DNA of 29,313 bases from JANPCX01 sp031431125 (GCA_031431125.1 JANPCX010000009.1:1-29313); one strand, 5' to 3'. Positions 14,423-22,617 are shown, numbered from the stretch's first letter. Numbers and translations: made by a program. Notes: a model not told the origin generated them from the sequence alone.

Positions 14423-15397
14423 GTGAAACGCATCTTCCTGACTTTGTCTCTGGCCGTGATGAGCCTGAGCTTTTTAGCCACCTCCATGCCCGTTGAAGCC
14501 AAACGCCTGGGCGGCGGCAACAGCTCGGGCATGAAGCGCCAGTCGCCTCCGCCCAACCAAGCACCTCAAGCCACGCCCAACACCCCAGCCAACCCAGGTG
14601 CAGCCGCTGCTGCCCCCGGCGCGGCCGCAGCCGGCACCGCCGCCGCCGCGGGCAAACGTTCGTGGATGGGCCCGCTTGCTGGTTTGGCCGCAGGCCTCGG
14701 CATCGCCGCGTTGATGAGCCACCTCGGCATGGGTGAAGCCTTCGGCAACTTCCTGATGATGGCCCTCTTGGCCGTGGCCGCCATCTTCTTGGTGCGTTTC
14801 TTGATGCGCCGGTTTGGCAACAACATGGGCAACCACACGGCCAACACCGTGCCCGCCGCACCACAAGGCATGCAATTCGCTGGCATGCCCATGCCGCGCG
14901 AGAACAACGCCCCGGGTTTTGGTTCGGGCAGCATGAACACCGGTTTCAACTCGACACCCGCACAAGCAGCCTCATCCACAACCGCGCCGGCGGCCATCGC
15001 CCCGGTAGTCCATTCCCTGCCCGCAGGTTTTGACGCCCCGGCGTTTGAGCGCATCGCCAAACTCATCTTTATCCGCATGCAAGCCGCGAACGACGCCGGC
15101 AACCTGGACGACCTGCGCCAATTCGCCACCCCCGAAATGTTCGCCACCTTCAAGCTGGAGCTGCAAGACCGCCAAGGTGCCAAACAAGAAACCGACGTGG
15201 TGCAACTCAACGCCCAGGTGCTGGAGTTTGTGCAAGAAGGCGACCAACAAGTCGTCAGCGTGCGTTTCCACGGCCTGATCCGCGAAGTGAAAGACCAACC
15301 CACCACCACCTTCGACGAAATCTGGCATTTGGTCAAACCGGCGGACGACAGCCGTCAGTGGGCGATTGCCGGGATTGCGCAGAGCGAAGCGACTTAA
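14423..15397 (+). CDS. Tim44-like domain membrane protein
   Basis: A 324-residue envelope protein. A signal sequence or first membrane anchor (IFLTLSLAVMSLSFLATSM) is followed by a Pro/Ala-rich linker and a hydrophobic pair near residues 85-130 (GPLAGLAAGLGIAALM and FLMMALLAVAAIFLVRFLMRRF). The C-terminal 120 residues (FERIAKLIFIRMQAANDAGN onward, to FDEIWHLVKPADDSRQWAIAGI) are a Tim44-like alpha+beta domain as in bacterial Tim44/TimA relatives; its role in bacteria is unclear, possibly membrane protein handling. Start GTG 14423 is chosen for AGGAG 7 bp upstream; an in-frame ATG at 14393 has no ribosome site. A terminator follows the gene. Confidence 0.88.
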   Translation: MKRIFLTLSLAVMSLSFLATSMPVEAKRLGGGNSSGMKRQSPPPNQAPQATPNTPANPGAAAAAPGAAAAGTAAAAGKRSWMGPLAGLAAGLGIAALMSHLGMGEAFGNFLMMALLAVAAIFLVRFLMRRFGNNMGNHTANTVPAAPQGMQFAGMPMPRENNAPGFGSGSMNTGFNSTPAQAASSTTAPAAIAPVVHSLPAGFDAPAFERIAKLIFIRMQAANDAGNLDDLRQFATPEMFATFKLELQDRQGAKQETDVVQLNAQVLEFVQEGDQQVVSVRFHGLIREVKDQPTTTFDEIWHLVKPADDSRQWAIAGIAQSEAT

Positions 15398-15420
15398 GCG
15401 CTTCCCTTCCTACTCATACA

Positions 15421-15465
15421 AAGCCCTTCGGGTGCGCCGGTGACGGCGACTCGAGGGGCTTTTTC
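15421..15465 (+). terminator. rho-independent terminator after the Tim44-like gene
   Basis: AAGCCCTTCG (15421-15430) pairs with CGAGGGGCTT (15452-15461) with one internal wobble or mismatch, and a run of T follows to 15465. It lies 24 bp after the stop codon. Confidence 0.8.
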
Positions 15466-15531
15466 TTTTCCGCTGGCGCTGCTAAAGCCATCGTCAAAAA
15501 TGGCCGCAAACGTTCGACCGATAAAAGATCC

Positions 15532-15720
15532 TCAAGTTGATTTCTTTCTTTGAACTGCAACCGCTGCACCCAAAGCCAGCCATGCCAGTGCGCGTGTTTG
15601 AGGCTCCGGTACCGAGGCGACCACATCGTCAGGGCGAACTGCCACAGCGAAACTTGGCCCCAACCCATTGACAACGAACTGGCTTAAGAGTAGGTCGTAT
15701 TTGAGCCAACACCCACCCAA
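15532..15720 (-). pseudogene. C-terminal remnant of a PEP-CTERM protein gene
   Basis: The minus-strand frame ends with SVPEPQTRALAWLALGAAVA followed by VQRKKST: a VPEP motif, one hydrophobic helix and a basic tail, which is the exosortase sorting signal. It is preceded by QFVVNGLGPSFAVAVRPDDV, resembling the end of a PEP-CTERM ectodomain. No signal peptide and only about 35 residues of ectodomain are present, and the ankyrin gene stops 13 bp upstream, so the 5' part appears lost. It is probably a decayed gene. The remaining sequence of this intergenic stretch (15466-15531) shows nothing else. Confidence 0.6.
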
Positions 15721-15732
15721 GCACCCACAACA

Positions 15733-16416
15733 TCACGGCCCCAACCACCTCACCATCTCCCCATACCCCCGCGCCCGCGCCAAGTCCAGGGCGGTTCGGC
15801 CGTCGCGGTCGGTGAGGTTTTTGTCGGCGCCGGCTTCCACCAAGGCGCGCACGGTGGCCACATGGCGGGGGCCGCCTTGGCCGAGGACCACGGCTTCGAT
15901 GAGGGCGGTCCAGTGCAGGTTGTTCACATGGTTGAGCGGCGCACCGGCTTTGATGAGCTGACGCACCACACCGTCGTGGCCCAAGTGGGCGGCGGCGATC
16001 AAGGCGGTGCCGTCGTAGCGGCTGGTGACGAGCTTGGCGCTGGCGCCCAAGGACAGCAGCAGGCGCAAGGTTTCTTCGTCGTCGGCCACGGCGGCGATGG
16101 TGACGGCGTCGTAACGGTCGTTCTCCAATGCGCCCAAATCGGCGCCGGCTTTGGCCAAGGCGGCAATCACCTCGCGCTGTTTGGCGAAGGTGGCCACATG
16201 CAAGGGGGTGCGGCCTTGGGGATCACGCTGGTTGACGTCGGGTTTGGTGGCGAGCATTCGCATCAAACCCACCAGGTCGCCGCGGTGGGCCTTGGCATGC
16301 AGCCCGGTGTAAAGCGCGGCTTGTTCGGCGCTGGGCGGCACTTGGGCCTGGCTGCTGTGGGGCCACAGCAGCGCCCATGTCAGCGCCCAGGTCGCCCAAA
16401 ATGTCAGCCCGCGCAT
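15733..16416 (-). CDS. secreted ankyrin-repeat protein
   Basis: A 227-residue protein with a signal peptide (LTFWATWALTWALLWPHSSQAQ) and about five ankyrin repeats, for example DPQGRTPLHVATFAKQREVI, DRYDAVTIAAVADDEETLRL, YDGTALIAAAHLGHDGVVRQ and a final DRDGRTALDLARARGYGEMV. Ankyrin repeats mediate protein binding; periplasmic bacterial examples often sit with catalase or peroxidase genes, but here the partner is unknown. ATG 16416 is preferred because it gives the signal peptide at the N-terminus; the frame is open upstream to 16563, into the HbpS-like gene. It lies 101 bp downstream of that gene on the same strand. Confidence 0.87.
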   Translation of the reverse strand: MRGLTFWATWALTWALLWPHSSQAQVPPSAEQAALYTGLHAKAHRGDLVGLMRMLATKPDVNQRDPQGRTPLHVATFAKQREVIAALAKAGADLGALENDRYDAVTIAAVADDEETLRLLLSLGASAKLVTSRYDGTALIAAAHLGHDGVVRQLIKAGAPLNHVNNLHWTALIEAVVLGQGGPRHVATVRALVEAGADKNLTDRDGRTALDLARARGYGEMVRWLGP

Positions 16417-16517
16417 CGGCCCGCGCTTCAGCCGGCCCTTCGGCCCAAACATCAGCCCACTAAAGGACAGCGCCCGGCTTGCGCCGAGCCTTCGTGCCAC
16501 CTTGTGGGCCTGCGGGT

Positions 16518-17051
16518 TCACTTGAGCAAGTCCTTGACCTTGTCGATGCCCGCCATGGCGCATTGTTCGTCGAGGTGGCCACCGGGTGCACCGCCCACAC
16601 CGACAGCGCCGATCACTTCATTGCCCACTCGGATGGGCACACCACCACCGAGCAGCAAGAAGCCGGGCATGTAGACGAGGTTGGCAGCCGCTGGGTTTTT
16701 CTGTGCGCCTTCCATCATGGCCAGCGTATTGTTTTTGGCCGAGGCCGAGGTGTAGGCCTTGGCTTGGCTGCTGGACAGGGTGTGTGGGCCTGCGTTGTCG
16801 GCACGTTGCAAGGCACGCAAGCTGCCGGCACGGTCGACCACGGCAGCGGCCACGGAATAACCGTTGGTTTGGCAAGCCGCCACGGTGGCCGCAGCGATTT
16901 GGTTGGCCAGCTCCAGCGACATGTTGCGCTCGGTGCGCACGGTCGGTGTTGGCATGGCGGCTGGGGCGGCGGTCTGGGCTTGCGCTGCTGCTGCAGCCAA
17001 GCTGGCAGCGATGAGGACAGACAACGGGAGTGTGGGACTGCTGTTTTTCAT
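16518..17051 (-). CDS. secreted GlcG/HbpS-family protein
   Basis: A 177-residue protein with a signal peptide (LPLSVLIAASLAAAAAQAQ) and a GlcG/HbpS (DUF336) domain: MSLELANQIAAATVAACQ, YSVAAAVVDRAGSLRALQRA, AKAYTSASAKNNT and the Gly-rich LLLGGGVPIRVGNEVIGAVG. In Streptomyces the secreted HbpS binds heme and modulates the sensor kinase SenS. Here a sensor kinase with a periplasmic domain and its regulator lie immediately upstream on the same strand, so a similar accessory-sensor role is possible (inference). ATG 17051 has AGGAG 6 bp upstream. A perfect palindrome lies about 95 bp before the start. Confidence 0.9.
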   Translation of the reverse strand: MKNSSPTLPLSVLIAASLAAAAAQAQTAAPAAMPTPTVRTERNMSLELANQIAAATVAACQTNGYSVAAAVVDRAGSLRALQRADNAGPHTLSSSQAKAYTSASAKNNTLAMMEGAQKNPAAANLVYMPGFLLLGGGVPIRVGNEVIGAVGVGGAPGGHLDEQCAMAGIDKVKDLLK

Positions 17052-17146
17052 GGGTTTCTCCTGGTTCGGTGCGGCCGCATCTTGGCCGTGGCTGAACTTT
17101 AGGAAGGGTGCATGGCGCCCACCATGCGGGCGGCTACTCGAGTGCG

Positions 17147-17162
17147 TCCGTAGTTCTACGGA
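17147..17162. promoter_or_regulatory. perfect palindrome, candidate response-regulator site
   Basis: TCCGTAGTTCTACGGA is a perfect 7-bp inverted repeat with a 2-nt centre, just after the response-regulator stop and about 95 bp before the start of the HbpS-like gene. There is no T-run, so it is not a good terminator. Dyads of this size suit NarL/FixJ-type dimers. A second 6-bp inverted repeat, GCATGG/CCATGC, is at 17110-17127. Confidence 0.5.
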
Positions 17163-17174
17163 GCGTGCGGTGCA

Positions 17175-17789
17175 TCAGCCGGCCTGCTCCACGAGCAACG
17201 CGTACTGCCGAATCAATTGCGCCAGCGATTCGGTTTTCAACTTGGCAAACAGATTGGCGCGGTGGCTTTCCACGGTGCGCGGGCTCAGGGCCAAGGCGCG
17301 GGCGATTTCTTTGTTGGTCAGGCCGGCCACGATCAAACCGAGTACCTCTTGTTCGCGGGGCGACAGTTGGGCGTAACGCTCGCGTGCGCTGCGGTCGGCC
17401 TGGTGGCGCTCGCGGGAGCGCACATGGGCACGCACCGCGTTTTGCAAGGTTTCAAGCAAGAGCTCGTCGTTCACCGGCTTTTCCAAAAACTCGGCCGCGC
17501 CAGACTTGAAGGCCCGCCGACACAGTTCCACCGTGGCGTGGCCGGTAAGCATGATGATGGGCTGGTCCACCCCCTGCGCCAGCAATTGCTCCAGCACGGT
17601 GAGGCCGCTGATGCCGGGCATGCGCACATCGAGCACGATGGCCCCAATGGCCGAGCGGTCAAACCCCACCACAAACGCTTGCGGGTCGGCCCAGGTTTGC
17701 ACGCGCAGGCCCACGGTGCTGATCAACAACGCCAGGGCGTCGCGCACCGCGGCGTCGTCGTCAATCAAATGAATGAGCGGCGAGATCAT
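17175..17789 (-). CDS. FixJ-type two-component response regulator
   Basis: A 204-residue response regulator. The receiver domain has the acidic pocket IDDD (residues 9-12), phospho-acceptor Asp54 in LDVRMPG, the switch Thr in MLTGHA and Lys in EKPVND. After a linker rich in charged residues, a LuxR/GerE-type helix-turn-helix follows: LSPREQEVLGLIVAGLTNKE and SPRTVESHRANLFAKL. Its ATG overlaps the kinase stop as ATGA, so the pair is a co-translated system. Likely targets are its own operon or the HbpS-like gene downstream, which has a palindrome in its leader (inference). Confidence 0.95.
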   Translation of the reverse strand: MISPLIHLIDDDAAVRDALALLISTVGLRVQTWADPQAFVVGFDRSAIGAIVLDVRMPGISGLTVLEQLLAQGVDQPIIMLTGHATVELCRRAFKSGAAEFLEKPVNDELLLETLQNAVRAHVRSRERHQADRSARERYAQLSPREQEVLGLIVAGLTNKEIARALALSPRTVESHRANLFAKLKTESLAQLIRQYALLVEQAG

Positions 17790-19261
17790 GGGCGTCCTGC
17801 TGCGGGAATACTGAGCGTGAACTCAGCCCCATGTGGCGACAGTGAACGGCAAGTCAACCCACCCCCCATGCCCGTGGCCAGGGTTTCGCACAAACTCAAA
17901 CCCAGGCCGAGGCCGCCCTCTCGGGTGGTGAAGAAAGGCTCAAACACACGGGGCAGTGCCTGCGCCGAGATGCCAGGGCCGCTGTCTTTGACCAAGAGCT
18001 GAACCGGACCACCGGCCACCTCGGCGGCCTTGAGTTCCACCGTCAAATCACGCTGACCCACCGGCATGGTTTCCAAGGCTTGCAGCGCATTGGTCAACAG
18101 GTTGTGGATGATTTGTTCCAAGGCCACGGGGTCGGCTTGGGCCTGCGGCGATGCGGCAGGAAACACACACAAGGGCAGCACACCGAGGCGCTGGCATTCC
18201 GGCTCCAAAAGGTAAAGCATGCGCCGCACCGCGTCGGGCAAGGAGACCACTTGACTCGCTGCCGCGGTGTCCGGGCGCTGCACCGAACGGCGCAAGCGGC
18301 CCAGCACATCACTGGCGCGCTGCGCTTGTTGCACCGCCTGCGCCATGGCACCACGTGCGGTGCTGAGGTCGGGTGCGTCGTCACTGAGCAGCCGCTGGGC
18401 GGCTTGTGTATTGGCCAAGAGGGCGGTCAGCGGTTGATTGAGTTCATGGGCGAGGCCCGCCGCGAACTCGCCCAATGCATTCAAACGCCCCACCTGCCCC
18501 AGCCGCAACAACTCCTCGGTGCGGCGGTGCGCTGTGCGCTGGCCTTGCCAAACCGCCAAGGCCCAGACCGCAGCCATCGCCATCACCGCCCACAGCAGCA
18601 GGGCCGCCCAAGGCAGTTCGCGCCAACCCACCGCACGTTCGACCACCAGCTCCAGGGGCTGGCTGGCGGCGGCCAGTTTTTTACTGGCGCTGAAGGTGCT
18701 CACAGCGTGCGGCATGGTCTGACCCGCTTGCGCCACCCAGGTTTGGCCCTGGTGGCGCAGCAGCACACGCACTGGGCCGCTCCGTTGCATCGGCCACTCG
18801 CCCCAGGGCACAAAACGTTCCAAGTCCAACTCCAGTGCGTAACTGGCGGGGTGGGCGGCGTGCACCACGGTGTAGCGCCCTTTGGACAAATCCATCAGGG
18901 CCAGTTCGGCACGCCCGGCGCTGCGCGAACGGGCTTCGGCCGCGTGCATGTCGGGCTCGGGCCAGAGGGTGTCGCGTTCACGCTTGAGCACGCGCAGCAC
19001 CTGTGGGTAGAGGGCAGGCAAACGCTGCTCGGGGGCGGCGTTGGCGCCCTCGACCTGTGTCTGCAAGAGTGCCAAGGTGGCCAAGACGGCGTCAATCTGC
19101 GCCACACGCTGGCTGAGCAAACGGTGGGCAATGCGGGCGTCGGTGTCAAAGGTTTCGCGCTGCTCTGCCAGCGCTTGGCGCGCGATCCACACCGCACCCG
19201 CCAGTGTCAGCGCAAGCCCCACAAGCCACCAGGTCCAGGTTGAGCGCAAGGCGAGTTTCAT
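17786..19261 (-). CDS. membrane sensor histidine kinase with periplasmic domain
   Basis: A 491-residue kinase. TM1 is about residues 9-28 and TM2 about 217-237 (LPWAALLLWAVMAMAAVWAL), enclosing a periplasmic sensor region of about 185 residues that I cannot assign to a named family. The H-box GLAHELNQPLTA carries the phospho-acceptor His272. The N-box HNLLTNALQAL, G1 DSGPGIS and G2 GGLGLGLSLCETLATGMGGG complete a FixL/DctB-type catalytic core. ATG 19261 is chosen because it places TM1 at the N-terminus; the open frame runs upstream to 19681 only as a shadow of the next gene. The input signal is unknown. Confidence 0.93.
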   Translation of the reverse strand: MKLALRSTWTWWLVGLALTLAGAVWIARQALAEQRETFDTDARIAHRLLSQRVAQIDAVLATLALLQTQVEGANAAPEQRLPALYPQVLRVLKRERDTLWPEPDMHAAEARSRSAGRAELALMDLSKGRYTVVHAAHPASYALELDLERFVPWGEWPMQRSGPVRVLLRHQGQTWVAQAGQTMPHAVSTFSASKKLAAASQPLELVVERAVGWRELPWAALLLWAVMAMAAVWALAVWQGQRTAHRRTEELLRLGQVGRLNALGEFAAGLAHELNQPLTALLANTQAAQRLLSDDAPDLSTARGAMAQAVQQAQRASDVLGRLRRSVQRPDTAAASQVVSLPDAVRRMLYLLEPECQRLGVLPLCVFPAASPQAQADPVALEQIIHNLLTNALQALETMPVGQRDLTVELKAAEVAGGPVQLLVKDSGPGISAQALPRVFEPFFTTREGGLGLGLSLCETLATGMGGGLTCRSLSPHGAEFTLSIPAAGRP

Positions 19262-19289
19262 GGGGGCATTTTGCCAACGGGCTCGCCAA

Positions 19290-19628
19290 TCACGCCGAGT
19301 CGGGTTTCGCATCAAACACTGGGAGGGCCCCGGCGTCCCAGCCCAACAGCTCGGCCAGTCGGCAAGTGACCCACTGCGCCTCATGGGTTTCCACCCCGCC
19401 GGCACCGGCAAACAAACCGGCGTGTATGCGTTCCAGCACATCGGATTCAGAAATGCCCAGCTCCCACAGTTTGGTTTGGGCGGTGTCGACAAACATCGTC
19501 GCCAGGTCTTCGCACAACTCGTAGCGCTGGCGGATGTGCTCGCGCGAGGCGGTGGGTTTGATGCGGCCTGGGGGCACGAACAAGGCGATGAAGGAAGGCG
19601 GGACTTCGATTTGGCTTTCGTCGGACAT
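19290..19628 (-). CDS. conserved hypothetical protein, first gene of the kinase operon
   Basis: A 112-residue soluble protein beginning MSDESQIEVPPSFIALFVPP, followed by helical segments (REHIRQRYELCEDLATMFVD and ESDVLERIHAGLF) and ending with WVTCRLAELLGWD. I do not recognise a characterised family; relatives seem common in Burkholderiales. There are no catalytic motifs, and no ATP-binding motif. It ends 28 bp before the kinase start, so it should share its transcript. The region 19629-19716 upstream is presumably its promoter, without a clear motif. Confidence 0.78.
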   Translation of the reverse strand: MSDESQIEVPPSFIALFVPPGRIKPTASREHIRQRYELCEDLATMFVDTAQTKLWELGISESDVLERIHAGLFAGAGGVETHEAQWVTCRLAELLGWDAGALPVFDAKPDSA

Positions 19629-19716
19629 GCGGACATTGTGTCAGCCGGGAGCGTGACGGCCGCACCAAGAGACAACGCCAAGCGTTACCGCGCAGGGGCA
19701 CCTGTCTATGACAACC

Positions 19717-19814
19717 GTCACTCCCGCGCAGGCGGGAATCCAGTCGGTGTGGGCAGACGCTGCAGTCGTTGCGACTCGATGCACTTCCTGGATTCCCGCC
19801 TGCGCGGGAATGAC
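19717..19814. repeat. paired inverted repeat element, copy 1
   Basis: The left unit is GTCACTCCCGCGCAGGCGGG plus AATCCAG (19717-19743). The right unit (19788-19814) is its near-perfect reverse complement, ending GCGCGGGAATGAC, with a 44-bp unrelated middle. Each unit holds its own small hairpin. The same arrangement recurs at 23397-23497. The unit resembles the ATTCCC-N8-GGGAAT (dRS3-type) repeats found widely in Betaproteobacteria. It is probably a REP/MITE-like non-coding mobile element. Confidence 0.85.
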
Positions 19815-19898
19815 GAAAGGGTTGCTTCGCTCAAAGCGTTGGGCTTGGAAACAGACGCTGCCGCATTGCCGAGCCGCCCAACTTGGCGACAATGCGCC

Positions 19899-20093
19899 AT
19901 GGCCAAACCCATTCCCCGCCTCACCCCCGACGAAGTCAGCCGCATTGTGGCCACTGCCTGGGAAGACAAAACACCTTTTCACCGCGTGCTGATGCAACAC
20001 GGCATCAGCGAAGGTCAGCTCTTGCCGTTGATGAAACGTGAGCTCACGCCGAGTGCGTTCAAACTGTGGAAGCAGCGCGCGGGAAAACGTTGA
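19899..20093 (+). CDS. TIGR03643-like small protein
   Basis: A 64-residue basic protein: LTPDEVSRIVATAWEDKTPF, HGISEGQLLPLMKRELTPSA and FKLWKQRAGKR match what I recall of the TIGR03643 family (helix, DxTPF, a helix-turn-helix-like GLSE..V..LM and SFxLWRxR at the end). The function is unknown; the middle looks like a small DNA-binding fold. Such proteins are often found near DUF2256 and cryptochrome genes (recollection), and those occur 7.6 kb away here. ATG 19899 has no good ribosome site. It stands alone between two divergent or convergent units. Confidence 0.82.
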   Translation: MAKPIPRLTPDEVSRIVATAWEDKTPFHRVLMQHGISEGQLLPLMKRELTPSAFKLWKQRAGKR

Positions 20094-20118
20094 GACGACG
20101 CCGAACACGTCCATTGGC

Positions 20119-20136
20119 GTGACCGCCGTGTGACAA
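20119..20136 (-). promoter_or_regulatory. weak Pho-box-like direct repeat
   Basis: Read on the minus strand, TTGTCAC-ACGG-CGGTCAC gives two heptamers with 4-bp spacing, each matching the PhoB half-site CTGTCAT at five of seven bases. It lies 143 bp upstream of the secreted nuclease, whose relatives are often phosphate-starvation induced, but it faces the other way. Weak candidate. Confidence 0.2.
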
Positions 20137-20224
20137 GCAGCGGTAAGGTTCACTTTAGGCACAAAACACGGACGCCGACATGCTGATGTCACAGTCAGCA
20201 CACAGACTGCGCAGCATGTGGTCG

Positions 20225-20244
20225 AACCTTGGAAACACAAGGTT
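20225..20244 (+). promoter_or_regulatory. short inverted repeat in the nuclease leader
   Basis: AACCTTG (20225-20231) and CAAGGTT (20238-20244) form a perfect 7-bp dyad with a 6-nt centre, 35 bp before the nuclease start codon. It could be an operator or a leader hairpin; no T-run follows. Confidence 0.35.
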
Positions 20245-20278
20245 CATGACCTGAGTCTGTTCAGAAAGTGTTTGCACC

Positions 20279-22594
20279 ATGCGCCGTTCGACACCTCCTC
20301 ACTGGATGCTTTTTTTGCGCGGCGCTGCCGCCACATCGCTGGCCTTTTGGATGGCCTTTGCGCTGGTTCACACCAACGCACTGGCCCAAACCACAGACAC
20401 GCCGATTTACACCATTCAAGGCACTGGCACCACCAGCCCGCTGGTGGGTAGTTTTGTGACCACCACCGGCGTGGTCACGCGGCTGATCAACAACGGTTAC
20501 TTCATTCAAGACCTGGTGGGTGATGGGAACCCGGCCACCTCGGACGGTCTCTTCATCTTCACCAGCAGCGCACCCACCGTGGCCGTTGGCCAATTGATAC
20601 GCATCACCGGGCGTGTCACCGAGTTCAACACCGGCGCGGCCACCAATGCAGTCACCGCCGCACGCCCCATCACCGAATTGACCAGCCTAAGCAATTTGCA
20701 GGTGCTGGGCACGGGTTACACCACCGCGCCCACAACGGTCACGCTGCCCGAGTTGGTGAACGACGAGTTGGAGCGCTACGAGGGCATGCTGATTTCCATT
20801 GCCGGGCCGCTCACGGTGTCGCAAAACTTTTTTCAGGGCCGCTTCGGCCAAGTCACCTTGTCCGTCGGTGGCCGCTTGGAGGTGCCCACCAACCGCTACC
20901 GTCCTGGACCGCAAGCCCAAGCACAAGCCGACGAAAACGCACGCCGCCGTTTGATCCTGGACGACGGCACCTCGGCACAAAACCCCAACCCCACGCCGTA
21001 CTTCGCCGCAGACAACACTTTACGCGCAGGTGACACCATCGCGTCTCTCACCGGCGTGCTCGACTACGGCTTGGTCACGGCCAGCAACGCCGGTTTGGGT
21101 GACTACAAACTGCACCCCACGGCGGTGCCGGTGTTCGTGCGCGCCAACCCGCGCACCGCCGCGCCCGAAAACGTCGGCGGCAATGTGCGGGTGGCCAGTT
21201 TCAATGTGCTGAATTTTTTCACCACCTTCACCAATGGCAGCACCGCCTCGGGACAAACGGGGCAAGGTTGCACCTTGGGCAGCTCCACCGCCGCCAGCAA
21301 CTGCCGCGGTGCCAGCAACCTGGCCGAGTTCCTGCGCCAACGCGCCAAGATCGTGGAGGCCTTAGCCGCCATCAACGCCGACGCCGTGGGTTTGATGGAA
21401 ATTCAAAACAACGGCAGCACCGCCGTGCAAAACCTGGTGGATGCACTGAACGCGCGTTTGGGCAGCGGCACCTATGCAGCCGTGCCCGACCCCGTGGGCC
21501 TCGGCGGTGGTGTGGGTAGCGCGGGCACAGGCACCGACGCCATCAAGGTGGCCATGATTTACAAACCTGCGCGCCTGACCTTGCTCGGCGCCTCCAGCAG
21601 CGACACCAGCCCCATCCACAACCGCCCGCCGTTGGCGCAAACCTTCGGCCTGGCCAATGGCGGTGCCAACAGCGAAAAATTCACCCTGGTGGTGAACCAC
21701 TTCAAATCCAAAGGCAGTTGCCCTGCTGCGGCTGATGCAGACGCCGCTGGTAATGTGGACAGTGGCGACGGCCAAGGCTGCTGGAATGCACTGCGCTTGC
21801 AACAAGCCCAAACCCTGCGCACTTTTGTGGCGGCACGGCAAACCAGCAGCGGCAGCAACGATGCTCTCATCATCGGTGACCTGAACGCCTATGCCCAGGA
21901 AGACCCGGTCTACAACCTGACCAGCAGCGGTTATGTCGACGAGATTGCGCGCTTCAACACCTTCGGTTATTCCTTTGTATTCGATGGCGACGCGGGCCGC
22001 TTGGACCACGCCATCGCCACCGCGTCGCTGTCACCCAAGGTGAACAAGGCGATTGAGTGGCACATCAACGCCGACGAGCCTTCGGTGCTGGACTACAACC
22101 TGGAATTCAAACAACCTGCTTGCGCGGCCTGTGCGCCCGACGCCTACGCCGTCAGCCCCTACCGCGCTTCCGACCACGACCCGGTGGTGGTGGGACTGAA
22201 CCTCTTCAAACCCATCAACGGCACCGCAGGACGCGACAGCTTGGTCGGCACCGCTGCCGACGAAGTGTTCACCGGCGGCCCCGGTGCCGACGTGATGACA
22301 GGCGGCAGTGGCATCAACGTGTACCGCTATCTCAGCATGGCCGATGTGGGCGACACCGTGACCGACTTTTTGCCGGGGCGAGATCAAGTGGATTTGCGCA
22401 CCTTGCTCGGCAGCTTGGGTTTCGTTGCTGCCACCTCGGCAACAAACGCCTGGGTGCGCGTGGTCGACAGCAGCAGCGGTGCCCAAGTGCAAATCGCCAC
22501 CGCAGGCCCTGGCAGCAGCTTTCGCAGCCTGCTCACCCTGCGCGGCGTGAACGCCTCGGCGCTGGACCTCGCACGCGACGTGCTGTCGCGTTGA
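20279..22594 (+). CDS. secreted ExeM/NucH-type endonuclease with RTX-like C-terminus
   Basis: A 771-residue extracellular nuclease. A signal peptide (to about residue 37, ALAQ) is followed by an OB-fold-like N-terminal region (GTGTTSPLVGSFVTTTGVVT). The endonuclease/exonuclease/phosphatase domain spans about 305-660, with VRVASFNVLNFF, the metal-binding Glu in GLMEIQNNG, VVNHFKSKG, IIGDLNAYAQEDP and the catalytic SDHDPVVV. A C-terminal segment has one RTX-type calcium-binding block (FTGGPGADVMTGGSG). Such enzymes degrade extracellular DNA for phosphate or biofilm turnover. Having both an N-terminal signal and an RTX motif is usual for ExeM relatives. The ribosome site before ATG 20279 is weak. 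Confidence 0.93.
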   Translation: MRRSTPPHWMLFLRGAAATSLAFWMAFALVHTNALAQTTDTPIYTIQGTGTTSPLVGSFVTTTGVVTRLINNGYFIQDLVGDGNPATSDGLFIFTSSAPTVAVGQLIRITGRVTEFNTGAATNAVTAARPITELTSLSNLQVLGTGYTTAPTTVTLPELVNDELERYEGMLISIAGPLTVSQNFFQGRFGQVTLSVGGRLEVPTNRYRPGPQAQAQADENARRRLILDDGTSAQNPNPTPYFAADNTLRAGDTIASLTGVLDYGLVTASNAGLGDYKLHPTAVPVFVRANPRTAAPENVGGNVRVASFNVLNFFTTFTNGSTASGQTGQGCTLGSSTAASNCRGASNLAEFLRQRAKIVEALAAINADAVGLMEIQNNGSTAVQNLVDALNARLGSGTYAAVPDPVGLGGGVGSAGTGTDAIKVAMIYKPARLTLLGASSSDTSPIHNRPPLAQTFGLANGGANSEKFTLVVNHFKSKGSCPAAADADAAGNVDSGDGQGCWNALRLQQAQTLRTFVAARQTSSGSNDALIIGDLNAYAQEDPVYNLTSSGYVDEIARFNTFGYSFVFDGDAGRLDHAIATASLSPKVNKAIEWHINADEPSVLDYNLEFKQPACAACAPDAYAVSPYRASDHDPVVVGLNLFKPINGTAGRDSLVGTAADEVFTGGPGADVMTGGSGINVYRYLSMADVGDTVTDFLPGRDQVDLRTLLGSLGFVAATSATNAWVRVVDSSSGAQVQIATAGPGSSFRSLLTLRGVNASALDLARDVLSR

Positions 22595-22617
22595 TCTCAT
22601 TCACTCAAAGACCCCCC

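Noticed and set aside
15466..15531. Search for tRNA or small RNA genes in the larger intergenic gaps (also 1701-2132 and 12299-12510)
   Set aside because: No cloverleaf, CCA end or TPsiC-like motif was seen; only short hairpins without further support.
17147..17162. Palindrome considered as the terminator of the kinase/regulator operon
   Set aside because: No T-run follows on the minus strand and the 2-nt centre is too short for a normal terminator loop.
19262..19681. N-terminal extension of the sensor kinase frame
   Set aside because: It is the shadow of the hypothetical gene at 19290-19628, and the extension would bury TM1 behind 140 non-conserved residues.
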